The position numbers were made by a program, and so were the translations under genes. Shown in pieces: positions 1-10,732 of a stretch of 64,000 nt of DNA (its first letter is position 1; every line of letters starts with the position of its first letter). Source of the stretch: Liolophura sinensis (taxonomy: Eukaryota > Mollusca > Polyplacophora > Chitonida > Chitonidae). The notes beneath the pieces were generated by a model. That model was not told the DNA's origin. It ran no database searches and worked only from the letters and a program-made list of their open reading frames with translations. The stretch covers positions 3,538,501 through 3,602,500 of the forward strand of contig NC_088295.1 of assembly GCF_032854445.1 (NCBI RefSeq), written 5' to 3'.

Positions 1-3000
1 ATCATTAAAACATGCCTCCACCACTGTTTCCCAGACAGTTTGTGTGACAGTGTGCGCTAAAATCTGCTTCCTGTCCATTTCTCTTTCCAACTGATTTGGT
101 CAAGCATGTGGTAATGTCACAAATCAAAGATACTTTCATGCATCTTAGCCCTAGAATACAATCCAAGCCTCGTTTCAAGTTGCTTACTTAATATTTAATG
201 CAACAAAATAAATGACAGTACCATGAAAGGCTATTTAACTTAACATTAAGCTAACAAACATTTATAAATTTCATTTATTTGATTGGTGTTTTACACCTTA
301 AGAATATCTCCCCTATGCAATGGCTGAATAAAATAAGCATTGTTTATTTTTGTGCTGACCAGTGGCAACAAGCAACAACCATCTGTCCAAATAAATTTGT
401 CCTATACTCAGAGTATGGTAGAGGGACTGTAACCTCAAACACTGATTTTTAATGTCTATAAGTTTTTTATAACCTCTTCATGCCTTCAGTAAGGCATAAA
501 TGTGTATCAGGCAAAACATTAATCCCTCCATAAAACTGTAAACATATACCTACATGTACAACAAGGCCTAAAACCTAAACTAGGCAACACATGGACAGAG
601 GCTATTTCTACGGTGAGACGAAAATTGAGTGAACTGTTCAAATTAAACAACGATGTGCAGTGGCAAACTGTAAAATATCTTCGATTTGGTAGCAAAGCTT
701 AATACAATCCCACCTGCAGGGGACACATGAATTCCAAACTTCAGTTCGACACATGCAGCCCTTTTTTGAGATGCCACCTTAACATTTGCCTCAACACAAA
801 AGGCAAAGTTGTGAAGTTATAATTTACAATATTTAATATGAACACACAGTATCTACAACAAAACATCCCCGCTTTTGCAGACACTTAGAACAGGATATCA
901 GCAACGCTTGTGCTTTGTATGGACAGACTAAACAGGACACCATTATGCTATAGGACATTTCATGTGTTCAAGTTTAATGTTAACAAAGCCTAATATTAAC
1001 CAAACCTAATCTTAGCCAAGCTTAATGTTAACCAATATAAAGTGGATATGACCACATAATATACAAGTATAAAGCACATGGCAAAACAGCCACATTCTCC
1101 AAAAAATTTACAGATGAGATCAAAAAAAAAAAAAAAAAAATTATAAAAAATTAAAAATCGAGATGAATAAAACTATTTATTACACAGACACATTGTAGGA
1201 AACCTACAGAATTAAACACACACACACACACATATACATATATATATACATAGCGTAATTCATGGATACACTGGCCGATTATCTCCACACATATAAAAGT
1301 TTCACCAATTGGAGATGGTTATAACAGAGCAACGGAGTGTGATCAGCCTCCAGCTGTGGGTGTCTGGTGCACCCTGTATCTATTGGTCTCCACAGGAAGA
1401 TGCATACTTATACACACTCAAGCCACTGTGTCACTGTGGACATGCACATGTAAATGAAAGCTATGCCTCTAACAGGTGCATCACATTCACAGTCTGGTTC
1501 TCCCTTACCTCAAACATAACCAGATGCAAGGAATGATGGGATACAGTTTGTAGAAGAATCAACCGATATAAATGTGAATTAGAGGATGTATATATATATC
1601 TACAAACATTACCAGAGCTTTTGTGTATCTAGGACAGTTCTACTTCACAACATGATTGGTACAAAAATATGATCCCCCCAAAAAATAAATAAAGATTATT
1701 CCCCTTCAAATAATTTTATCCACAATAAACCTTGAATATTATTAATAAACTTCTATCATAGCACTAAATGACCAGCTGTGTAAACTTACTCTAGAGAAGA
1801 GACCAACTTCATACACATTTACTTTAACAGAATACCTCCAACCCTCAATTACCTACTAAACAATTACACTACATATGTAAGATTTGTACTCTCAAAGAAC
1901 ATCTTGCTAGTCTCTGTTTTTGATACAGGTATCTCAAATTAGTCAAGCTATCACACAGTACACTACAGCAGATATTACAGAGCTTTACATGACCTATGGC
2001 CATGACATAACATCTATCTCAAGTTCGAGTATGTTAGAAACATCCCAAGATATGACATGAAAACATTCAAATGCACCACATCTCTCTTTTCTGGTCAAGG
2101 GTATGGATAGAAATTTGAAACATCTCATAAATTTGTATATTTGGTATAAAAATTTCCAGGTAACATAGAAACATGTATATATGTAGAATTGATCCTCTTT
2201 TGAAATGGTAAACCTTGCTAAATGTTAAAATTGGTCTGCAAGTATATACATTTGGTCAGTATGAGTTACTTCCCCTCAATGACAATCACCTTCCTGAGAA
2301 GTTACTGCGGGTCCCTTGCTGGTGAGCTTCCTATAGTCCGCACCACCATTCTGGACACGTGGATATATACCCATGTGCCTTAGGCTCACCTGTAACACAA
2401 GCAGGTATTTCTGTAGGTGTCACATCAACGTATGGATGTAGCTGTTACAGCTCTGTCACAGCACATGGGGAGGCTGCATACCTGGTACTCACCTGGGAAA
2501 GAGAAAATCAATGTGGTCCATATGTCAGACACTGCAGTATGACTCACATTACTCCTGTTCAGTAATATAGCACTTGTCTATATGAGCAGAAAAGCTCAGG
2601 TCATTACTACACGTATCTCATGAAAACTACACACAGCTCAACTTTCTTCTAGGCACCATATTTGTCACACAATGCCATCTATTACATGTATACTATGTCA
2701 CCCAAGGGATAGTAACTGTAGTGATTTAAGCTGTGAACCAGATCACCTTGGAGTGTCAAAGTCTTACTCAATTTTATCCAGGTTAATGTAGTGAACTGCT
2801 GTCAACTACAATTCCGCTCTACAGAGCCATACAAGAGAACCAGGTCAACTTTTGAAACTAATATCTAGTAAACATCAACCCTGCCTTATTTCATGAAATC
2901 CATCACCTGTTTTGGCTTAAGCAGCATAATATTACAGTCATGTAACACATCTTTCTCATATTTCCACTACTGATTTTCGTGATTTACTGATCTTAGGAAG

Positions 3001-3094
3001 TTTGGTGACACCAGGTCTTGAGCAATACCTACAATATACATGTACATATAATCATGAAGCAATATCTTTACCTCCAACAAAGGAGAGCTGACTG
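1..3094. other. AT-rich stretch downstream of the minus-strand gene; no exon seen
   Basis: I find no convincing coding exon here. The stretch lies immediately downstream of the stop codon of the minus-strand gene at 3095, so part of it is presumably 3' UTR. A minus-strand AATAAA (TTTATT on the plus strand) is visible near 1175, but I cannot tell which polyadenylation site is used. It also holds an A-tract near 1121-1140, a CA/TA microsatellite near 1215-1250, and at about 271-330 a decayed minus-oriented fragment of the tail of SINE family 1. Open frames of 60-75 codons here have no coding character. Confidence 0.5.
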
Positions 3095-3166
3095 CTACGT
3101 GTCCACCAAACATGTCTCCAGGCCACTGTTGTTGATGATGTCAGATATGGAATCAAACTCCTCCTG
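3095..3166 (-). CDS. Terminal coding exon 3 of the unrecognised gene
   Basis: The 72-nt exon follows the acceptor TTGAACAG and reads QEEFDSISDIINNSGLETCL followed by VDT and a TAG stop. It joins exon 2 in phase 0. The acceptor's pyrimidine tract is short, so the exact acceptor (here or three bases later at the CAG repeat) is uncertain. Confidence 0.6.
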   Translation of the reverse strand, partial: QEEFDSISDIINNSGLETCLVDT

Positions 3167-6100
3167 CTGTTCAAGACAAACAGTCTCTTGTTAATTACAG
3201 AATACCACATGTTTTGTAAAATGGTCATACATTTGTGTTTGACTTCACATAAAATATACGATGTACAGGATGATGATTTTTCCCTCATTTCTAGTATCTC
3301 GTATCTGTCATCAGTAAGCACTGGTGTACATGCATAATTTGTGCTGTATTCAAGAATTTGTTTATATGCCCATGGTGGTTTTCTAGGTTGTGGTAAAGAG
3401 CACCTGGCCAAGCCAAATGGCAGGCCCGAAATCTGACAAAAAAATCCTGATGTAAATCCATAACCAAGCCAATGGGATCTGAACTCTCATCCACACCTGC
3501 CTCCTGCTGCCTTAAACCATCTGATGTAAATCCACAATGGAGCCAGTGAGATTTGAACTCTCTTTCTCCATGGCCTTTAAATTCCTTTCATAAACCACTA
3601 AGCCAGCCTAACACTTATGCCATGCACTATTACTTTGTGATGAAGATGAACGCACCAGAAGTAAGTTATAAATGCGCTGTAGCTTGACCTTGACAAGAGC
3701 CAGGTCTGACAACAACTGGGTATAGGTTTCCTGGTCCAAAGCCACCATGTTCTTCCCATCTATGCACACGGTCATCACCCCATCAGAGTCTGTGCTCTCT
3801 TCCCGTGGGGTCTCCCTAATAGCAGACGTTTCACCCTCAGACCTACACAACAGACAAGGGTAATGTAAGTACTCTAGTTCTTCAACCTTTTCACAAGTTT
3901 GCAAGGTGTGTAGTTAAGATGTATTCAAAACGTGCATAAATTGCACTGAAAAGCTGCTCTTTTATGTGTGAAAATGTCGAGGACACAGGGTAATGTCTAG
4001 TAATGACTGTCATGAACTTACGCATTTTATGGACATTATTCTCCAGAGCAAAAGTACATGCGGTCGCTGTGAGTTCAAGACCAGCTCATGCTGCCTTCCT
4101 CTCCGGCCGTACGTGGGAAGGTCTGCCAGCAACCTGCGGATGGTCGTGGGTTTCCCCCGGGCTCTGCCCGGTTTCCACCCACCATAATGCTGGCCGCCGT
4201 CGTATAAGTGAAATATTCTTGAGTACGGCGTAAAACACCAATCAAAAAAAAAAAAAAAAAAAAAAAATCAAAAGTACATGTACATGATCAGGAGATAGGA
4301 CCTTTGCCACTCAGTGTGGACTCCGGACCATTGCCTGTCGCAAGACTGAATTTTATGACAATCATTTCAAACACTTGAGGAGTCCACAATGAGTGACAAA
4401 GACCTCATGCCCTGAAAAACTACATACCCATACATTTTGATGTGGAGAAAAATGGACTAGGGTCATGAATGAGAATTTGCAGTGTAAATGCAAACGAAAC
4501 GAAATCTATATAAGCAATTTATTTTTAAAAATTAATCAAACATTCATAATACACAATACATAATTCATACATGAATATACATGTACAGGACAACTGCATG
4601 TATCTCAACAGGTCATATTAACACCAATCATGATGTAAAACTTAGGTAACGATTATGAAAAGCTGGCCTGTACGAAGCATACTCACATGAACAGTTCTTA
4701 ACAGGAAAAGCTACACAAAAATGTCAGCAGAATAGACAACTGTAACAGCATGAATAGTGTAACATCCACTGATAGCGTGACGGCCCCAGTTTGTGGTCAC
4801 ATGTATAAATTACCTTTGGTTGTGTCCAGGTAAACATTCCTTTTGTGTTTGATTCCTTGACTGAAGTGTGGAAGTGAACGTTGCACAAATGTCCTACACA
4901 TTGTGGGAGATTAGCGATTTGACTCAAATAATTGAATTTATATTTGTTTGTCAGTGTAAACTTTTAAAAATGTTGTAATGATTTATGGAAGTTATACTGG
5001 TGTTTGAAATGCAGTGAGATAGTGATACTAGATCCTTGTCCTAGACAAGCTCATTTGAAGCAGTATTACATGTGTTTACTGTGGTTCCAAGATCAATGGC
5101 TGTGATACTAGATCCTTGTCCCAGACAAGATCATCTGAAGCAGTATTACATGTGTTTACTGTGGTTCCAAGATCAATGGCTGTGATACTAGATCATTGTC
5201 CTAGACAAGATCATCTGAAGCAGTATTACATGTGTTTACTGTGGTTCCAAGATCAATGGCTGTGATACTAGATCCTTGTCCTAGACAAGATCATCTGAAG
5301 CAGTATTACATGTGTTTACTGTGGTTCCAAGATCAATGGCTGTGATACTAGATCCTTGTCCCAGACAAGATCATCTGAAGCAGTATTACATGTGTTTACT
5401 GTGGTTCCAAGATCAATGGCTGTGATACTAGATCCTTGTCCTTGACAAGATCATCTGAAGCAGTATTACATGTGTTTACTGTGGTTCCAAGATCAATGGC
5501 TGTGATACTAGATCCTTGTCCTTGACCAGATCATCTGTATATCTGGGTCATTACGCTGCGCTAGTGCGCTAACCAACTGAGCCACGGAGGCCCCCATCCT
5601 AGACAAGATCATCTGTACATCTGAAGCAGTATTACATGTGTTTACTGTGGTTCCAAGATCAATGGCTGTGATACTAGATCCTTGTCCTAGACAAGATCAT
5701 CTGAAGCAGTATTACATGTGTTTACTGTGGTCCTAAGATCTTTGGTTGTCTGGATTATGTAAATAATTTAATAACCACATGTGGTTGTTTGTGGTTACTG
5801 TAGTGTATGGTTTAACGATAGCAACAAAGCTGTTTTATTTGCAGTTTTGTGTGAATATAGATATCTGTTACATAAATAGTAGGAGTGACCTTTTTCTGTA
5901 TTGTTGTGGGCATTCACTGTCCCTTTTTCAACCTTCTTTGATCTTTGCATAGACAATAAAAGTTCTAAACAGCAATAAGGCTTGCGTAGTGTAAAGCCAT
6001 AATTCAGGCTACACAACCACAGCACAACCTTGCACATTCATAGGATATCTATCTTAACTGTTGTATACGCTTATCTAATCATTCAAGTACAGTATTTTAC

Positions 6101-7409
6101 ATTAATTTATCCTATGTTTTAACATGCCAAGGATGACAACAGCTAATCCAGGAAGGAACTCATTACCAAATACATGTACATACAAACTTTCTGATGCCAC
6201 ATCTGGACACAAAAATGTAAGCTTCTTTATCGTATTAATCTAATTCTGATTATTAACACAACCTACCCATGTTGTTCTGACCAAGAATTCCTTTGGCTGG
6301 GAGGACGAGATCTGCTTGATGTGTGAAGGCTGGAGTTATCTCCCTTACACACACTGCACGTCAACTGGCCAGAAGGGTTGTCTATCACATTCTCCACACT
6401 CTGGTTGTGAGGTAATCTGTTCAAACTTCCACACGATGGAGAGTCCATAGTAAGTATAGAGTCAAACTGTGCTAAAGGAGCCTGTATACTGTTAAGCTCA
6501 TCACACAAACACATCTCTGAGCATTCGCTGTTTGTCCGACTCAAGCCTGTCTTTAACATGGAATTGATATCAAAGCTGTCTTGGGACTTCCATGAGCCCC
6601 TAATGCTGGTCTTCACAGCCCCACCCTTTCTCTTCCTCAGACGCTTAAAGCTGAAGCGGGACTCAGACTGGGGCCTTTGAGGGGGCAGGCCATGGTGGCT
6701 GAGGAAGCGCTTAACAGGCAGGTTTGTCGGGGGTTCTGGTCGGTCTGAGGAGTCACAAATATCATCCAGAGAGCTCGATCCAACGGTCTGAGTGGAGGAG
6801 GTGCAGAATTCTGGCTCTGTAGGAGTGGAGGTGTCCCGAGGGTGGAGGGGCATCTCCTCGGGGATGGGTCCAGAGGTGTGGTCCTGAGAATGTGGACCGT
6901 TGACAGATGTGGGCGTGGTTTCTTGAGAGGACTGGGACAGGCTGTAGATACCGCTGTCTGACGGAGGAATACACCTTGTCTCAGGCTCATCCACAAATGG
7001 CGAGTCTATCTCCGGCGATTCACAGCCACATGAAACAGAGGATTCTGCGTCACATGGCTGTGGTGTGTCTGGGTCACATGAGTCTGAGCGCGTCACTTCT
7101 GGTCCGTATGACGGGAAATCTGGTTCTGGTAATCCGCGAATTCTCTCCTTCTTGGGCTCCTCATCACTGTGCACATGACCATTGGGTTGAGATGAATGAC
7201 AGATTTCCTGCCTATCATGCACAAGGACAGGAATGTCTATTGGATATGTGTGTATACTTGACTTGGAATATTTCCGCTTCCCACTCTGTTTCTTCTGGGG
7301 CTTAGGAGGCTTGGGTTTCTTGCTGTATTCGACGTCATCCACTCCGAGAGCGGATTTGCCTTGGCAGCCTCCCATGACGTTCACACTCCTCAATCAAGTC
7401 TGGCTTGCC
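3095..7409 (-). CDS. Unrecognised 455-residue Ser/Pro-rich protein, three coding exons
   Basis: I joined three minus-strand exons: 7375-6267 (ATG start; the exon begins at 7409 after TTTTACAG), 3842-3656, and 3166-3095 ending in TAG. Donors are ATGG|GTAGGT and TTCTG|GTGCGT; acceptors are TTGTGTAG and TTGAACAG. Lengths 1109, 187 and 72 nt keep the frame (phases 2 and 0), giving 455 residues. The protein starts MGGCQGKS, then a Lys/Pro-rich basic stretch (about residues 24-45). Next is a long low-complexity acidic, Ser/Pro/Thr-rich region and a Cys-containing SGQLTCSVCKG segment near residue 340. It ends in a hydrophobic heptad-like stretch (LDQETYTQLLSDLALVKVKL) and the tail LETCLVDT. Gly2 and Cys4 could permit acylation, but position 6 is Gly, so the myristoylation match is weak. 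An upstream in-frame TTG is not a start. I do not recognise the family; function unknown. Confidence 0.72.
3431..3609 (-). repeat. tRNA-like SINE head, partly duplicated
   Basis: Read on the minus strand, 3609-3526 contains GGCTTAGTGGTTTAT (A-box-like) and GAGAGTTCAAATCTC (B-box-like), spaced as in a tRNA. Both are followed by a segment ending GGATTTACATCAG. A second, shorter copy of the B-box half follows at about 3500-3436, also ending GGATTTACATCAGG. This looks like a dimeric or partly duplicated tRNA-derived retroposon. It sits in the second coding intron of the unrecognised gene. Confidence 0.5.
3656..3842 (-). CDS. Coding exon 2 of the unrecognised gene
   Basis: This 187-nt exon begins after the acceptor TTGTGTAG and ends before GTGCGT. 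It completes the split Gly codon from exon 1. It encodes an acidic Ser/Thr-rich lead-in, then MTVCIDGKNMVALDQETY and a Leu/Val-rich helical stretch ending YNLLL. This is the best candidate for a conserved, structured part of the protein. A tRNA-like repeat begins about 45 bp downstream, in the following intron. Confidence 0.7.
4061..4268 (+). mobile_element. SINE family 1 copy, 5'-truncated, with target-site duplication
   Basis: The copy begins inside the tRNA-like head (CGGTCGCTGTGAGTTC, a B-box region). It runs through the conserved body and ends in GCGTAAAACACCAATC plus an A-tract. It is flanked by a 12-bp direct repeat CAAAAGTACATG at 4049-4060 and 4269-4280, the hallmark of target-primed retroposition. 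It lies in the intron between coding exons 1 and 2 of the minus-strand gene. Confidence 0.85.
5021..5740. repeat. 80-bp tandem repeat, about 8 copies
   Basis: The unit is exactly 80 bp, beginning near TGTGATACTAGATCCTTGTC and ending CCAAGATCAATGGC. Copies start at 5021, 5101, 5181, 5261, 5341, 5421 and 5501, with a last one after an insertion. They differ by only one to three bases, so the array is young or well homogenised. It lies in the intron between coding exons 1 and 2 of the minus-strand gene. Copy seven is interrupted by a SINE head fragment. Confidence 0.92.
5542..5595 (-). mobile_element. Head-only fragment of SINE family 1 inside the 80-bp repeat
   Basis: The minus strand reads GGGGGCCTCCGTGGCTCAGT, then the A-box region and the segment ending AATGACCCAG. 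The match to the full copy at 7943-8220 then stops. The flanks contain a duplicated piece of the 80-bp unit (GATCATCTGTAYATCTG on both sides). The fragment keeps the 5' head and lacks the 3' tail, the opposite of ordinary 5' truncation. Confidence 0.75.
6267..7409 (-). CDS. Coding exon 1 of the unrecognised gene
   Basis: This exon carries 34 nt of 5' UTR (7409-7376) and the first 369 codons plus two bases. The start is the ATG at 7375-7373, preceded by CGTC. No other AUG precedes it in this exon. The exon is GC-richer than its flanks and stays open for over 1.1 kb on the minus strand, whereas the other frames break up, which supports true coding. The coding sequence has many Ser, Pro, Asp and Glu codons and no obvious folded domain. 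Confidence 0.72.
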
Positions 7410-7942
7410 TGTAAAACAACAGAACAATGAGGTTAGGCCTTGTGTCATATACAACTTCATTTTACCAAAATGCAAAAACATGCCATGGTTACACAGACGA
7501 CTTCTCTGCCAACATGTACAATACAGACTTACACCGTTCAGATATATCCGTGGATAACAACAAGTCAACATGTAAATGTATAACACCTGCTACAGAGTAT
7601 GTTTATCTCCACTAGGTTAGCCACACCCCCTTATCACTACATGTAACAAACAAATAAACAACGACAATGTATGCATGGAAACCTTCCTTGTATAAAACAT
7701 TTACCACCAATACAAATCAAACAATGGAAGAGGGAGGGGTAACATTTTGTTTGTTTTTTCCTACAAGGTTATTAGCCTTGGCCTATCAGGTCGAGACATT
7801 TGAATCCTGCTCTCTCAGGTACGGCTAAGGCTTGAAGTCAGAAGGCTTGTCAGGAAAATGTTGAGATTGCATGGCTCTACCTACACCAATAAACTACACT
7901 GTCATACATGTACAGGAAAACATTGTTTTTTTATTGATGTGA

Positions 7943-8220
7943 TTTTTTTTTTTTTTTTTTTTTTTTTTGATTGGTGTTTTACGCCGTACTCAAGAATATT
8001 TCACTTATACGACGGCGGCCAGCATTATGGTGGGTGGAAACCGGGCAGAGCCCGGGGGAAACCCACGACCATCCGCAGGTTGCTGGCAAACCTTCCCACG
8101 TACGGCCGGAGAGGAAGGCAGCATGAGCTGGTCTTGAACTCACAGCGACCGCATTGGTGAGAGGCTTCTGGGTCATTACGCTGCGCTAGCGCGCTAACCG
8201 ACTGAGCCACGGAGGCCCCC
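7943..8220 (-). mobile_element. SINE family 1 copy, full length, with target-site duplication
   Basis: On the minus strand the element starts with GGGGCCTCCGTGGCTCAGTC, containing a pol III A box. The B box GTGAGTTCAAGACC follows, then a roughly 140-bp conserved body. It ends with GCGTAAAACACCAATC and an A-tract (the T-run at 7943-7968 on the plus strand). The 11-bp direct repeat TATTGATGTGA at 7932-7942 and 8221-8231 flanks it. The head is tRNA-derived. The family resembles the tRNA-head SINEs with a conserved central domain known from bivalves; the exact family name was not verified. Confidence 0.88.
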
Positions 8221-8969
8221 TATTGATGTGAAGATATATGTATAAGCTGGTTATATGTACTGGTAAGCTCTGTCTTATGATAATCTACAGTGATTGTTAG
8301 CTTCTCAACATGGTTTGAACAATTTTTTTAAACGGTTTAATTACACAAAGGCCATAACAACTGATTTAGGAAGGTTAATGAATGGAGAACTGTGTACATG
8401 CACATCAGTGTACAGTGAGCTGGAGCCTGGGCTATGTGAACAGATGGTTTGCTCATTATTGATATGTACACCTTCACTCGACCTGACACCACACAACTAT
8501 ACACCTTCACTCGACCTGACACCTTCAATGGACCTGACAACACACAACTGTACACCTTTACATGAGGTTAACTGATTGTATGTACATGTATATATACAAC
8601 ATGAAAACCACTGCGACTTGTCAAACCTTTGTGCAGCACCAAGAGAAGGACATACCGTATATGTATGAGAACAGTGCAATCTGGCCAGCCACAACTGGAT
8701 TCAAATAGGCGACCTCACTGGTCAAGGATCCTGTACTGCACCTACACACATGTACATGTGCATATAACTAAGAATGAGTTTCCCAATTCTGGCAGGGGTC
8801 ACCTCAGGCGAGAGTTGTTCTACATCTGCTTTATTACCAATAAGCCACTCCATTTCATTACTGTCGCAACATCCAACATGGATACAGACCCAGAACTGGA
8901 GAGTGACATGTGACTCCAAAGTCTGAGGTTAACATAAGTGACTCCAAAACCTTACGGAGATTAATTACT

Positions 8970-9665
8970 TAAGTAATTTTGATGTCACAGAGTGGGATAC
9001 AAAACACAGAGCAAAAGTGACTTATATGTACATGACTCCAGAACAAGAAGGCCATATGTGATTCCAGAGCCTTAAGGTGAATTTTGGAGTCAGTGAGAGA
9101 CATATGTATATGTACATGACTCCAGAACCAGAGTGACATATGTGATTCCAGAGTCTTAAGGTGAATTTTGGAGTCAGTGAGAGACATATGTATATGTACA
9201 TGACTCCAGAACCAGAGTGACATATGTGATTCCAGATCCAGAGATAGATGTGTGACCCAAGAGCCAGAGTGAAATACAGTCTCATACACCGTGGCAAGGT
9301 CTGCATCAACGTGCGGGTGGTCATGGGTTTCCCTGGGGCTCTGCCTGGTTTTCTTCCACCATAATGTTGGCCGTCTGTGTATCAGTGAAATATTCTGAAG
9401 TGTGGTGTTAAACACCAATCAAATAAATAAAGAGATAAAGAGAGACATTTATCTCTAGAGCCAGGGAGACATACATGACTCCAGAACCAAAGAGCAACAT
9501 ACACCGACTCCAAAGACATTTATCTCTAGAGCCAGAGAGGCACAGGATACTCCAGAGAAAAATATACAAAAGTCTAGAGCCAGAGTGAAATATGTGACTC
9601 CAGAGCAACATATGTGACTCCAGAGCCAGAGTGACATATGTGACTCTGGAACGAAAGGACACAGA
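8970..9665. repeat. Degenerate tandem repeats rich in 'gactccagagccagagtgacat', with a decayed SINE
   Basis: Between about 9050 and 9240 an imperfect unit of about 80 bp recurs (CTTAAGGTGAATTTTGGAGT, then GAGAGACATATGTATATGTA). Further degenerate copies of the CCAGAGCCAGAGTGACATAT core continue to about 9660. A diverged plus-oriented copy of SINE family 1 (about 9287-9428, ending AACACCAATCAAATAAATAA) is embedded. Open frames here (up to 149 codons on the minus strand) are repeat artefacts. Confidence 0.7.
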
Positions 9666-10732
9666 AATCTCAGCTTAGATTAACAAACGATTTGAAGCTA
9701 TACATTAAAGGAAACCTTAAACTGTATTTTTTTATTTTATGTACAAATAGACATCATTTGAAGCTTTAATGGTCTCTGAAAATCAGGAACACCAGCTGGC
9801 ACTCCCTTACAACAGCTTAAAAGCTTGGAAATAATAAAGACTTCCATAGTTATTAGTATAATGCTTAAAGTCAGAAACAATAATGACAAGAGTCTAAAAA
9901 CACCCATGTACTTACATCAGGTAAATGATGTCAATCTTGGAGGAAGCCTCAGCTAAATGACAGTCCAACTTTACACATGCTCCAAGCAGTCATTACACCA
10001 AAAACCAATGCTCTTACACATGTTTCTATATTTGTACTTTTAACTGGGAAGCCTGGATTCCTGATCATATCATCACAGAAGCATGTACTGTATGGTACAA
10101 CTTAACTAACTGGCTAGGAGGTGATGAGAAGCATATGTGACCCAGAGGACTAGGTACCAGTCTTGGGCTTGGGGGCTAGGAGTTCTGCTAGAAAAGCTAT
10201 CCACAGAGAGGGTAGGGGGTATCCAAAAGGTCAGTACCTGGGGAGTCCTGACTGACACAGCTAGTGACCATTTTCTGAGCAGGGCCAACTTGACTTCACA
10301 GAGCTTGGGTTAGAAAAAGGGGCTGGCAGATCAGTCCATTTTAAAATACAGTGTGATTATAAAATAGCACAAGAAATCCATCTAAAAATGGACTTGGTAG
10401 CTACATGTAGTAATTTCCTAATCTCGTAGAGATGTGAATATATATATATAGCTGTTCCCCTGGGGAGAGGGTGTGAGTGAGCAAGCCAGTTACTGACCTC
10501 AAATGACCTGAAGCATGTTCTCATGTAAATCAGCAGTGGATAAGCCAGGTTTAATGAGGTATGACATGTGAGGGGTGGCAGGAGCTCCCAAGTGCCCACA
10601 TCACACACTTACCTACACCTGATATTGCCCTTCTCAGGTACAGGGGCCATCCTATCCTGCCCCAGCCTGAGTGATACACACCAGTACCAATTATCAACAT
10701 GTACACAAACAGACGTACTCTGCCAGGCATGC

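Noticed and set aside
6637-7305. Other-frame ORFs of 70-132 codons overlapping coding exon 1
   Set aside because: They are shadows of the GC-richer minus-strand exon. The frame of the 455-residue protein is longer and joins exons 2 and 3 in phase.
7943-8220. Functional tRNA gene on the minus strand
   Set aside because: A and B boxes are present but the sequence continues into a long body and A-tail with target-site duplications. It is a tRNA-derived SINE.
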